NCBI GenBank assembly: GCA_016711205.1
Contig: JADJTM010000001.1
Location: forward strand, 620,001-684,000
Reading direction: 5' to 3'
Origin: Micropruina sp.
GTDB lineage: Bacteria; Actinomycetota; Actinomycetes; Propionibacteriales; Propionibacteriaceae
DNA length: 64,000 nt
Shown: positions 26,176 to 34,197 of the stretch, in pieces
Layout: the number at the start of each line of letters is the position of its first letter
Position numbering within the stretch: the first letter of the stretch is position 1
Notes under the pieces: generated by a model
Database searches by the model: none
Told to the model about the DNA's origin: nothing
What the model saw: only the letters and a program-made list of their open reading frames with translations
Made by a program: the position numbers and the translations under genes

Positions 26176-27452
26176 GGAAGGGACCTGTTCGTTACGGTCT
26201 GGTACGTCACGACTTCTGCGGTGCCGGGGGTTGGGTTCGACGTGGGAAGCGAGGCAGTGAAGCGGTAGACAGGGCCGGGACCCCGCCCAGTCTTCACCTG
26301 CCCGCGCACTGATGCAACCCGTTCGCGGACCCCGTTGAGGCCATGGCCGCCAAGGTCGGGGTTGCTGGTTGCACGCCTGACATCGGAGACGGGGTTGGTC
26401 ACGGTGAGCACGATGCTCCCTGCCTGGTAATCGAGTTGCACCAGCGCCGAGGCTGGATGTGCTCCGTCGCCGCGGCCGTGCTTCAACGCATTGGTCAGCG
26501 CCTCTTGAAGCGCTCGATATGCGACGGCGTCCACAGCCTCTGGTATCTCACGTGGGGTGCCCTCGATGCGCTGGCGCACGGCGAGCCCACCGGATTCGAA
26601 CTGCCTGATCAAGTCAGGCAACTGGGCGAGTCCAGGGGTGGGCGCCAGACGAAGAGCGCCAGCATCGTGGTTGTTGCCTCTGAGCACCGTCAGTAACCCG
26701 CTGATCTCCTCAAGGACGGTCTGGGCCGCGCCATGGATGGTCTTCAGGGCGCGCTCGGCGTCCTCAGGTCGGTCCCGGAGCGCGCGCGAGGCGACGCCGG
26801 CGTTGAGGCTCACGACCGCGATCTGGTGGGCGATGAGGTCGTGCAGGTCACGCGCGATCGCGACGCGCTCGTCGGCAACCGCCCTGAGCGCCTCCGCTTC
26901 TTTCGTCTCCTCGGCTCGTTGGGCCCGATCGGTCAACTCCTCAAGGTATGCGCGGCGGGACCTGCTGGCGTCCCCGGCCGCTGCCACGAAACCGATCGTG
27001 ACGATGATCAGCAATGCGACGGGCAGGTCAGTCGTCTCTGGCCCGAGGATCACGAAGCTCGCGCACCACACCACGACGGCCGCCGCGACGGCAGTTACTT
27101 GGGTGGTCCGCCGGTCAGTGAGTTTCGCGACGGTGGAGACACTGACGAGTAACGCGAGGAAACTGGCCGCGACCGAGCCACCCACAAGCAATGCCGCCAC
27201 GGTGAGAGCGACCGCGGCGCACGCGGCGCCCTTGGGAGTCCGTCGCCGCAACAGCATGGCAACGATCGCCGCGGCGACCAGCGCGAAGGACAGCGGTGAG
27301 GGTGGGGGCCAGAACCCGGAGGCGATCAACATCAACGTGATGCCGACGTCCACGAGCACGCGGATGATCACCCGCAACCGATCCGCCGGGACATCAGCGC
27401 GCCTCACGTTCACCGCGCCTCCGTTTCGTCCTGACGCCTCGCTAGCCGTCAC
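26172..27452 (-). CDS. Sensor histidine kinase (HisKA_3/NarX type)
   Basis: This 426-residue membrane kinase has about five or six membrane helices in residues 28-160 with short loops and no large extracellular domain, so it probably senses within the membrane. A coiled coil (YLEELTDRAQRAEETKEAEALR) leads to the dimerisation/phosphorylation helix with H204 in IARDLHDLIAHQ, then the ATPase domain with N-box ALQEALTNALKHG and G-box GGHGLNGVRERV. The ATG at 27452 was kept, although a GTG 13 codons later is possible. It pairs with the response regulator and is divergent from the exporter genes. Confidence 0.9.
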   Translation of the reverse strand: MTASEASGRNGGAVNVRRADVPADRLRVIIRVLVDVGITLMLIASGFWPPPSPLSFALVAAAIVAMLLRRRTPKGAACAAVALTVAALLVGGSVAASFLALLVSVSTVAKLTDRRTTQVTAVAAAVVVWCASFVILGPETTDLPVALLIIVTIGFVAAAGDASRSRRAYLEELTDRAQRAEETKEAEALRAVADERVAIARDLHDLIAHQIAVVSLNAGVASRALRDRPEDAERALKTIHGAAQTVLEEISGLLTVLRGNNHDAGALRLAPTPGLAQLPDLIRQFESGGLAVRQRIEGTPREIPEAVDAVAYRALQEALTNALKHGRGDGAHPASALVQLDYQAGSIVLTVTNPVSDVRRATSNPDLGGHGLNGVRERVASVRGQVKTGRGPGPVYRFTASLPTSNPTPGTAEVVTYQTVTNRSLP

Positions 27453-27661
27453 GTCTGAGTTCCATGCTCCTAGGCTGCTGAGCGCCTCGACATCCCTCCA
27501 CGGTCACCCTGTGCGTACTGCGGCGGAGGTATGCCTAGCCGAGGAACGCCCAGAGCGACAGTATGCCAAGATGCCGTTATGGGGTGACGACTGCGAGCGT
27601 CCCGGCTCGGGAGGATTGGACTGTCGGGAAGAACCGACATCGAATCAAGCCAGGAGACCTC

Positions 27662-28387
27662 ATGCCAGTGCCAATTCTCGCCGCCTGCGACGTCCACAAG
27701 TCGTATGGCCGCGGCGCCACGCGTTTCGACGCACTCAGGGGTGTATCCCTAGAGATCGCCCAAGGCGAGAGCGTCGCCATCATCGGGAAGAGCGGGTCGG
27801 GGAAGTCCACCCTCATGCACCTGCTCGCACTACTCGACAAGCCGACCGAGGGTGCCGTGGAACTCAGCGGCCATGACGCAGCCGGCCTCAGCAGCGCTGT
27901 GCTGAACCGCACCCGCAACTCGACGTTCGGTTTCGTGTTCCAGCAGTTCTTCCTCAATCCAGGCTCCTCGGTCCTCGACAACGTCACCCTGCCGCTCCGA
28001 ATCGCCGGAGTGCCGCGCGCTGAACGCAACCGGCGGGGCATGGCCGCATTGGCACAACTTGAACTCGAAAGCAAGGCCAAGAATCGCGCCACCGACCTTT
28101 CCGGTGGGCAGAAGCAGCGTGTCGTGATCGCGCGCGCCCTGGTGAACGATCCCAGCGTGATCTTCGCCGACGAGCCGACCGGCAATCTCGACACGGCGAC
28201 CGGCGCTGTTGTGGAGGACATCCTCCTCGAGCTTAACCGGACCCGCGGGATCACCCTGATAGTGGTCACCCACGACGAGGACCTCGCCAACCGCTGCGAC
28301 CGACGCGTCTACATTCGCGACGGCCTCATCGTCGACGACCTCACCTCCTCGGCAATCGCCGCAGCCAATGCCGAGGTGGCCGCATGA
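27662..28387 (+). CDS. ABC transporter ATP-binding protein (MacB/LolD type)
   Basis: This 241-residue ATPase has Walker A GKSGSGKST (42-50), a Q-loop FVFQQFFLNPGSS, signature LSGGQKQRVVIARAL, Walker B VIFADEPTGNLD and switch histidine VVTHDED. This type powers FtsX-like permeases that expel peptides, antibiotics or lipids. The ATG at 27662 follows AGGAGA; an upstream ATG at 27563 in the same frame lacks a ribosome-binding site and lies in the promoter region. The permease starts four bases before its end (ATGA). It is divergent from the kinase, so likely induced by that two-component system. Confidence 0.92.
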   Translation: MPVPILAACDVHKSYGRGATRFDALRGVSLEIAQGESVAIIGKSGSGKSTLMHLLALLDKPTEGAVELSGHDAAGLSSAVLNRTRNSTFGFVFQQFFLNPGSSVLDNVTLPLRIAGVPRAERNRRGMAALAQLELESKAKNRATDLSGGQKQRVVIARALVNDPSVIFADEPTGNLDTATGAVVEDILLELNRTRGITLIVVTHDEDLANRCDRRVYIRDGLIVDDLTSSAIAAANAEVAA

Positions 28388-29676
28388 GGGCCGTGGACGT
28401 GGTTGGCGACGCGATCGACAACACTCTCCGCAGCAAGGCGCGAACCGCTCTCACTGTCGTGGCGATCGTGATCGGCTCCTTCACCCTCACCCTGACAAGC
28501 GGAGTCGGGACCGGCATTAACGCCTACATCAACAAGACCGTGGCCTCCATCGGCGCACGCGACGTGATGACCGTCACCAAGACAGTCCCGGCAGCCCAGG
28601 ACAGCGAAGCTCCCATCGCCTATGACCCGAACGCGCCGACGAGTTCAGGTGATTCTATGGGCGGGGAAGAGGCCAAACCGATTACGGCCGCCGAGCTCAA
28701 GGATCTCGCGCGAGTGCCTGGTGTTCTGAGTGTCGAACCGACTCTGACAGTGCGCGCCGACTACGTCCAGCAGGCTGCCGGCACCAAGTACCAGGCCGAA
28801 GTCGGCGGATTCGTCGCGGGCATGAGCCTTGACCTTGCCGCTGGCCAGCAGCTGGGATGGAATGCCAGCCAGAATCAGGTCACGATCCCCGTAACCTACG
28901 TCCAGCCCCTCGGATACGCCAGCAACGCCGCAGCCATCGGCACCACTGTCACCATCGGAATCACGGCTGCCAACGGCAACGCGACCACTGTCACTGCGAC
29001 GGTCGTCGGCGTCTCGGTGGCCGGCTTCAGCGGCGGTGGCAGCCTCACCCCCAACGCCGCCCTGTCGCGTGCGCTTTACGACGCGCAGAGCGTAGGCCTG
29101 AAAGAGGCGGCCCGGACAAGTTACCCGTCGGCTGCGATCCGGTTCGATCCGGCAGCCACAGCGGCCGAGGTCACGGCCCTGAAGGCACGCCTGGCTGCGA
29201 TCGGGTACGACGGTGCCACCGTTTCCGACCAACTCGGCATCTACCGCACCGCCATCGACGCTGTCGTTCTCATCCTGAACGGCTTCGCAGCCATCGCGCT
29301 CCTGGCCGCCGGCTTCGGCATCGTCAACACCCTGCTCATGTCCGTGCAGGAACGCACCCGCGAAATCGGGCTGATGAAGGCAATGGGCATGCCCGGCGGC
29401 AGTGTCTTCGGTGTGTTCAGCACCGAGGCCGTGTTCATCGGCCTCCTCGGCAGCGCTATTGGCGCAGGACTCGCCATCGTCGCCGGAAGCCTCACCAGCG
29501 GGCTACTCGCGGGTAGCCTCCTCACTGATTTGCCAGGACTGCAGATCATCGCCTTCGACCCGGTCGCGATCGGCATCATCGTCGGCACTGTCATGGCCAT
29601 CGCGTTCCTGGCCGGCACGATTCCGGCCGTCCGCGCCGCCCGCCAAGACCCCATCGACGCGTTGCGGTACGAGTGA
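28384..29676 (+). CDS. ABC transporter permease (FtsX/MacB type)
   Basis: This 430-residue permease has an N-terminal membrane helix (TALTVVAIVIGSFTLTLTSGVG), a large extracellular MacB-like periplasmic-core domain of about 230 residues, and three C-terminal helices around GIVNTLLMSVQERTREIGLMKAMG, which is the FtsX-family signature. With the coupled ATPase it forms an export or mechanotransmission pump. The likely role is resistance to a cell-envelope-active peptide, inferred from the two-component system beside it. This is the only obvious selectable trait inside the composite transposon. Confidence 0.9.
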   Translation: MRAVDVVGDAIDNTLRSKARTALTVVAIVIGSFTLTLTSGVGTGINAYINKTVASIGARDVMTVTKTVPAAQDSEAPIAYDPNAPTSSGDSMGGEEAKPITAAELKDLARVPGVLSVEPTLTVRADYVQQAAGTKYQAEVGGFVAGMSLDLAAGQQLGWNASQNQVTIPVTYVQPLGYASNAAAIGTTVTIGITAANGNATTVTATVVGVSVAGFSGGGSLTPNAALSRALYDAQSVGLKEAARTSYPSAAIRFDPAATAAEVTALKARLAAIGYDGATVSDQLGIYRTAIDAVVLILNGFAAIALLAAGFGIVNTLLMSVQERTREIGLMKAMGMPGGSVFGVFSTEAVFIGLLGSAIGAGLAIVAGSLTSGLLAGSLLTDLPGLQIIAFDPVAIGIIVGTVMAIAFLAGTIPAVRAARQDPIDALRYE

Positions 29677-30081
29677 CACGCTGATGGCTCATGCCGGTGG
29701 CTCCTTCGTCCAGGTTGCTCGAGGGGACCACCGGCCTACCTGCGTGACGGAGGGCTCGCTCGGGAGGCTCGGGCGCATCCGGGAACTGGAACTGCTGCCA
29801 AGCCGGCTAGATGTGATGTCCAGCCAGGTTGTCCAGCCGGGTCTGTCCGATTAACGGTGGGCGGCATCTGGCGTTTACTGGTTGTTCCCTGCCGGGTCGA
29901 GACGGCCCGGGAAGGTGATTGCGAACGCGTTGAGTGCCGGCTTCGTGCGCCGTGAGGCGTTGCTGTTGGAGTGGAGGTGAGAGGCCTGTGCCTGTGGGCT
30001 GTCGCAGCAGTCTGCAGAAGCTGGGGGCAGCCGGATCCGGGAGGTGCTGGTGAGGGTGGGAGCAGCCCCGACAAAGCCGAG
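29677..30081. other. Gene-free cargo segment with IS256 end remnant
   Basis: Downstream of the permease no gene is supported. The segment holds the 110-bp IS256-type terminus at 29839-29948 and unassigned sequence on both sides. Codons for KPALNAFAITFPGRLDPAGNNQ can be read on the minus strand at 29875-29948 and are the last residues of a lost transposase. Confidence 0.6.
29839..29948 (-). repeat. 110-bp IS256-type end, identical inverted copy of 1631-1740
   Basis: All 110 bases match the reverse complement of 1631-1740. Only the terminus of the transposase gene and the end repeat remain here, with no preceding transposase sequence. The two copies could recombine and invert the 28 kb between them. 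Confidence 0.85.
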
Positions 30082-31424
30082 GTGCGTCAGCACTGCCAGA
30101 TGGCGTGGGCTCGGCGAGCAGGATCGAGAGGAGTACGTGAGGAACTGATGCTGTAACGCCCCTCAACGCTAGACCGGCTCGAACCTGGCGGATCTGGGCC
30201 GGGAGTGGTGCGTCTCCACCGTCGTAGTGGTGGAGAACTTCTCGGGGTTGGTGAAGCCCGACTCCAGGGAGGCCGTGCTGAAGGTCTGCGGCGTAGGCAC
30301 GGCGAGGCCGCTGGGGCAGAGTCAGGCTCCTCCTCGATCGAGTCAACAGCAGTGAACACGGGAACCGTCTGTGGTCGCCCGTCCGAGCCGGCAAACCAGC
30401 CGGACCGGGTGGGCAGGTCCACCGTCGATTGATGGCCACAGGTGGGGCGGAGCCGCCGTAGTACTCCGAGGCCGGGAAAGCCGGTCACATGGGGAAGGGC
30501 GGCAGCGGTTGGATGCAGGAGGGGGTTGCCATGCCGAAAGATGCGCTGCCGAACGGCGGCGCCGCGCTCGAAGTGTCGGAGATTGGTCCGGGTGGGCGGG
30601 TATCGGGGATGCAGACCAAACTGCACTGTTGGGCGGCGGCTGATCCGGGCCGCCGGTTCGATGACTTGTTCAATCTCGTGTGTGATCCGGCGACGCTGAT
30701 GATGGCGTTCGTCCGGGTCGCGGGGAACCGGGGCAGCCGAACGGCCGGTGTCGATGGTGTGACTGTCGAGACCGCGACCGGGCCCCTCGGCATCTCAGGG
30801 TTCCTGGCGGATATTCGTGTCCAGTTGAAGACTGGGACGTTCCGGCCGTTGCCGGTGCGTCAGCGGATGATCCCGAAGCCCGGCGGATCGGGGAAGCTCC
30901 GCAAGCTGGGCATCCCGACGATCGCGGACCGGGTGGTCCAGGCGGCGCTGAAGCTCGTGCTGGAACCGATCTTCGAGGCCGACTTCCTGCCGGTCTCCTA
31001 CGGGTTCCGGCCACAGCGCCGGGCGCATGACGCGGTGGCCGACATCCACCGGCTCGGCACCCAGGGTTACCGCTGGGTGCTGGACGCCGACATCGAGGCG
31101 TGTTTCGACATGATCGATCACTCCGCTTTGATGGACCGGGTCCGAGTCAGGGTGAAGGACAAACGCGTCTTGCGGTTGGTGAAGGGGTTCCTCAAGGCCG
31201 GGGTGATGACCGAGACCGGCCAGATGCAGGAGTCCGACACTGGCACCCCGCAGGGTGGGATCTTGTCACCGTTGCTGGCCAACATTGCGTTGAGCGTGCT
31301 CGATGAGCAGGTGATGGCGCCGTGGCGGCCAGACGGGGAGATGAGTACCACCTATCGGCGTCATCGACGACGAGCACTGGGACTGCCAACGTGGCGGATC
31401 GTGCGGTATGCCGACGATTTCGTC
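30082..31424 (+). mobile_element. Group II intron, 5' part, broken by IS256
   Basis: GTGCG at 30082, the consensus 5' end of bacterial group II introns, begins about 400 bp of structured non-coding sequence leading to a reverse-transcriptase ORF. The element stops abruptly at 31424 where the right IS256 starts; domain V and the 3' end are absent from the window. It cannot splice or move. The missing half presumably remains at the site where this IS256 first inserted. Confidence 0.7.
30489..31424 (+). pseudogene. ltrA: Group II intron reverse transcriptase/maturase, 3'-truncated
   Basis: The N-terminal 312 residues of a LtrA-type protein are present. Visible reverse-transcriptase blocks are GVDGVTVE, RPLPVRQRMIPKPGG, GIPTIADRVVQAALKLVLEPIFE, SYGFRPQRRAHDAV, VLDADIEACFDMIDH (first catalytic Asp), GTPQGGILSPLLANI and the active-site VRYADDFV at the very end. 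The IS256 terminus follows directly, adding two foreign residues and a stop. The thumb, maturase X and endonuclease domains are lost. The start could be the ATG at 30489 or the one at 30531. Confidence 0.88.
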
Positions 31425-32878
31425 GAGCAATGATCAGAACCTGTGGATGGCTCTCGGCGGGGTGACGTGAAGCGGGCGCACCTCCCGAGCAAGATCGAAG
31501 TCCATGCAAGTTCTGATCGGGGTCGGCGTTGGCGCGCCGGCTCGGGAAGGTGTGCCCATGCTCAAGGTAGTTCACGACGCCGATGCGTCCAACGAGGTGG
31601 CCGGTGGGTCGCTGCTTGATGAGATCGTGCGCGACGGTGCCCGGCAGATGCTGGCTGCAGCGCTTCAGGCCGAGGTCGCCGCCTACGTCGAGGCGTTCAC
31701 CGACGAGCTCGACGAGCACGGCCGACGACTGGTGGTCCGCAACGGGCACCACAACGAACGGCAGGTGACAACTGCGGCCGGCGCGATCACGGTCCGCGCG
31801 CCGCGGGTCAACGACAAGCGCACCGACCAGGCCACCGGCGAGCGCAAGCGGTTCGCCTCGGCCATCTTGCCGGCGTGGGCCAGGAAGTCTCCGCGGGTTG
31901 CCGAGGTGCTGCCGCTGCTCTACCTGCACGGCCTGTCCTCGGGCGACTTCGGGCCCGCGTTGACGCAGTTCCTCGGTTCGGCACAGGGACTCTCGCCGGC
32001 CACCATCACCCGCCTGACCAAGGACTGGCAAGACGAGGCGGTCGCGTTCAACAAGCGGCCCCTGGCCGGCACCGACTACGTCTACGTGTGGGTTGACGGG
32101 ATCCACCTCAAGGTCCGACTCGAACAGGACAAGGTGTGCCTGCTCGTGATGATCGGGGTCCGAGCTGATGGCACCAAGGAGCTGATTGCGCTCGACGACG
32201 GTCAACGCGAGTCCACCGAGTCGTGGGCCGACCTGCTGCGTGGCTGCAAGCGGCGTGGGATGCGGGCACCGGTCCTCGCCGTCGGCGACGGCGCGTTGGG
32301 GTTCTGGGCCGCGGTCCGCACGGTGTTCCCCGAAACCCGTGAGCAGAGGTGCTGGTTCCACAAGATCGCCAACGTCCTCAACGTCTTGCCGAAGTCGGCG
32401 CAGCCCGGCGCGAAGGCCGCGCTCGCGGAGATCTGGAACGCCGAGGACAAGGACCACGCGCGGGCGGCGGTGAAGGTGTTCGTCGCCGACTACGGCACAA
32501 AGTGGCCCAAGGCTGCAGCGAAGATCACCGAGGATCTCGACGTGCTCCTGGCCTTCTACGACTACCCCGCCGAGCACTGGGTCCACCTGCGCACCACCAA
32601 CCCGATCGAGTCGACCTTCGCCACGGTGCGGCTGCGGCAGCGGGTCACCAAGGGACCCGGCTCGCGAACCGCCGGGGTCGCCATGGCGTTCAAGCTCATC
32701 GAGTCCGCACAAGCCAGATGGCGCGCCGTCAACGCACCCCACCTCGTCGCACTCGTCCGCGCCGGCGCGACGTTCAAGAACGGCATCCTCGTCGAACGAG
32801 ACGACGAACCGAGCCACGAATCAGGAAGCGATCAACAAGCCGCGTGACACGCCGATCCACAGGTCTTGACTATTGCTC
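31425..32878 (+). mobile_element. IS256-family element, right copy, complete (1,454 bp)
   Basis: The ends GAGCAATGATCAGAACCTG and, inverted, GAGCAATAGTCAAGACCTG form imperfect inverted repeats. One intact transposase gene fills the element. Its left neighbour is the cut intron ORF and its right neighbour is the 9-bp duplication shared with the left end of the composite, so the two flanks do not match each other. Confidence 0.95.
31558..32847 (+). CDS. IS256-family transposase (right copy)
   Basis: This 429-residue protein shows no difference from the left copy at 24045-25334 in any region compared. The catalytic triad regions are VWVDGIHLK, VGDGALGFW and NPIESTFATVR. The ATG at 31558 has GGAAGG upstream; the ATG at 31504 is an alternative. 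Here the natural upstream sequence of the element is intact, so this is the copy most likely to be expressed and to supply transposase for the whole composite. Confidence 0.92.
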   Translation: MLKVVHDADASNEVAGGSLLDEIVRDGARQMLAAALQAEVAAYVEAFTDELDEHGRRLVVRNGHHNERQVTTAAGAITVRAPRVNDKRTDQATGERKRFASAILPAWARKSPRVAEVLPLLYLHGLSSGDFGPALTQFLGSAQGLSPATITRLTKDWQDEAVAFNKRPLAGTDYVYVWVDGIHLKVRLEQDKVCLLVMIGVRADGTKELIALDDGQRESTESWADLLRGCKRRGMRAPVLAVGDGALGFWAAVRTVFPETREQRCWFHKIANVLNVLPKSAQPGAKAALAEIWNAEDKDHARAAVKVFVADYGTKWPKAAAKITEDLDVLLAFYDYPAEHWVHLRTTNPIESTFATVRLRQRVTKGPGSRTAGVAMAFKLIESAQARWRAVNAPHLVALVRAGATFKNGILVERDDEPSHESGSDQQAA

Positions 32879-32887
32879 CGGGGGGCC
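32879..32887. repeat. 9-bp target duplication, right copy (composite transposon)
   Basis: CGGGGGGCC follows the right IS256 terminus and matches 21374-21382, which precedes the left IS256 terminus 11.5 kb away. Confidence 0.88.
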
Positions 32888-33293
32888 CGTCGAGCCATGC
32901 AACGTCGGATTCTTTGGTGCGGTCCTGCTGGATGTGGACGACGTCCTCGGCTCTGACGTAGACCGAGATGCCTCGGCTCCAACCACCTTCGTTGGGATCG
33001 GGGCGTTGCCAGCGGTCGATGACTCGCGTCGCGGGTGTGGTGTCTTGATGTTCAGACGTCCAGGCGTAGCGGTAGTCGCCACTCTCGTGCAGCGAGTACT
33101 TCTGATACCGCGCGAGCTCTCGTGCGGCGATGTAGACGTCGCTCTTGTTCTTGTTGGCCCAAACCCTCCAGATGCTGGAGCGTTCGCCGACGGCACCCAC
33201 AGCGAATCGGATGAGCCCGCCCGTGGTGTCAACAGGCACTGCTTCCTCACGGTCTCCTGTTTGGAGGCGAAGGAACAGGGGAGCGTCGGTCAC
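32888..33293 (-). pseudogene. Disrupted island B cargo gene, fragment 1 (5' end)
   Basis: This is the N-terminal part of the 240-codon gene. GTG at 33293 overlaps the DUF6650 stop (GTGA). The product begins MTDAPLFLRLQTGDREEAVPV and continues IWRVWANKNKSDVYIAARELARYQKYSLHESGDYRYAW, an apparently soluble beta-rich protein, up to SDVAWLDGPP, where the composite transposon starts. With the fragments at 21166-21382 and 19580-19687 it gives 240 residues. I recognise no family. It occupies the position taken by an unrelated 239-aa protein in island A. Confidence 0.8.
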
Positions 33294-33808
33294 AGTCTGC
33301 TCTCCTGTGTGTCGGGGTCCTCCGTAGAGTCGAACGGCTCAAAGAACCATCCGGCCTGGTCGGGCACAATAGTGGCCAGCTCTTTGGACACGTCGAGGTT
33401 GTAGTCGGCGGCCAGTTCGCCGATCTGGATTCCAACGAGGCCCCGCAGGCGTCCGAGCGCCATCGAGAGGGGATCGGTGCCCAGCGGCTGCCAATGTCGG
33501 TGCCGGTCGCTGCTGGCGGGCCCGATGTGGTCGACGAAGTCGCGGAATAGTCGCTGCAGCAACTGCAGGCGACGGGCGAGGTCGGTGCCGATCTCGGGAT
33601 TGTTCATCTGCTCGCCCAGCTGATCACGGATCTTGTTGGCCGAGGTGACGCAGTGTTCCTCGATCTCCAGAGAGAAGTCCTTCCAGAGCATTCGTCGGTC
33701 GCTCAGCAGGTTAAGGACTCGTCGGGCGATCTCGCGGTCATCGTCTTTGCGTTCCCATTGGAGGCCGCCGAAGGGTGCTGAGATCCCGGTCCATCGGTAG
33801 CGGGTCAT
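33290..33808 (-). CDS. DUF6650-like protein, island B
   Basis: This 172-residue paralogue of the protein at 13578-14072 has near-identical blocks QWERKDDDREIARRVLNLL, EEHCVTSANKIRDQ, QLLQRLFRDFVD and DPLSMALGRLRGLVGIQIGELA, and the same end NSG/DST-type tail after PDQAGWFFE. It is intact and coupled to DUF6262 by a 4-bp overlap. The following cargo gene, coupled through GTGA, is destroyed by transposons. Function unknown. Confidence 0.6.
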   Translation of the reverse strand: MTRYRWTGISAPFGGLQWERKDDDREIARRVLNLLSDRRMLWKDFSLEIEEHCVTSANKIRDQLGEQMNNPEIGTDLARRLQLLQRLFRDFVDHIGPASSDRHRHWQPLGTDPLSMALGRLRGLVGIQIGELAADYNLDVSKELATIVPDQAGWFFEPFDSTEDPDTQESRL

Positions 33809-34197
33809 TTGGCCCCTTGGTCCTGCGCTCGAAGTTGACCGTAGGCGATCTCGAGCCGCTGTCGCAGATCGTGATTCTCGCTGCGTAGCTCTTTGTTGCG
33901 CTGGGTGACTGCTTCGAGCCGACGCTGCAGGGACGTGGACGTTTCGCTTGTGCTCTTGTGGCCTGCAGTTGCGTGTGCACCGCGGTTCCGGTCACGCAGT
34001 TCGTGGATGGCTTCGATGAGCTCGGGGTTGGCGTAGAGGAAGGCACGGGAGACGCCGGCGCGAGTGGCCACGGCCGTGGGGGTGACGGCTTCGCCCCGGG
34101 CCGCGGCGAGGCGAATAGCTTCTCGTGCGCGTTGTTGGGCGTCGTTGTGTCGTCGCTTCGCGGCGGCCAGGAGGTGGTGGCTGTTGTCAGCAAGCAT
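33805..34197 (-). CDS. DUF6262/TnpC-like transposition accessory protein, island B
   Basis: This 130-residue paralogue of the island A protein begins with the same MLADNSHHL, followed by the helix-turn-helix-like AVTPTAVATRAGVSRAFLYANPELIEAI and the coiled coil LQRRLEAVTQRNKELRSENHDLRQRLEI. The spacer between them differs most between the two islands. It is coupled to the large recombinase by an 11-bp overlap and to DUF6650 by 4 bp. Confidence 0.72.
   Translation of the reverse strand: MLADNSHHLLAAAKRRHNDAQQRAREAIRLAAARGEAVTPTAVATRAGVSRAFLYANPELIEAIHELRDRNRGAHATAGHKSTSETSTSLQRRLEAVTQRNKELRSENHDLRQRLEIAYGQLRAQDQGAK

Larger units (their letters stand above)
21383..32878. mobile_element. 11.5-kb IS256-flanked composite transposon
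   Basis: Two IS256 copies of the same length (1,454 bp net) and same orientation bound 6,059 bp of cargo: a NarL-type response regulator, a histidine kinase, a MacB-like ATPase and permease, an IS256 end remnant and a group II intron fragment. The outer flanks carry the 9-bp duplication CGGGGGGCC, while the inner flanks (CTTCCACCG and GATTTCGTC) differ from it and from each other, as expected when both copies moved as one unit. Excision in silico rejoins the interrupted 240-codon gene in frame. The left copy also contains an IS21 element acquired before or after this event. Confidence 0.88.
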
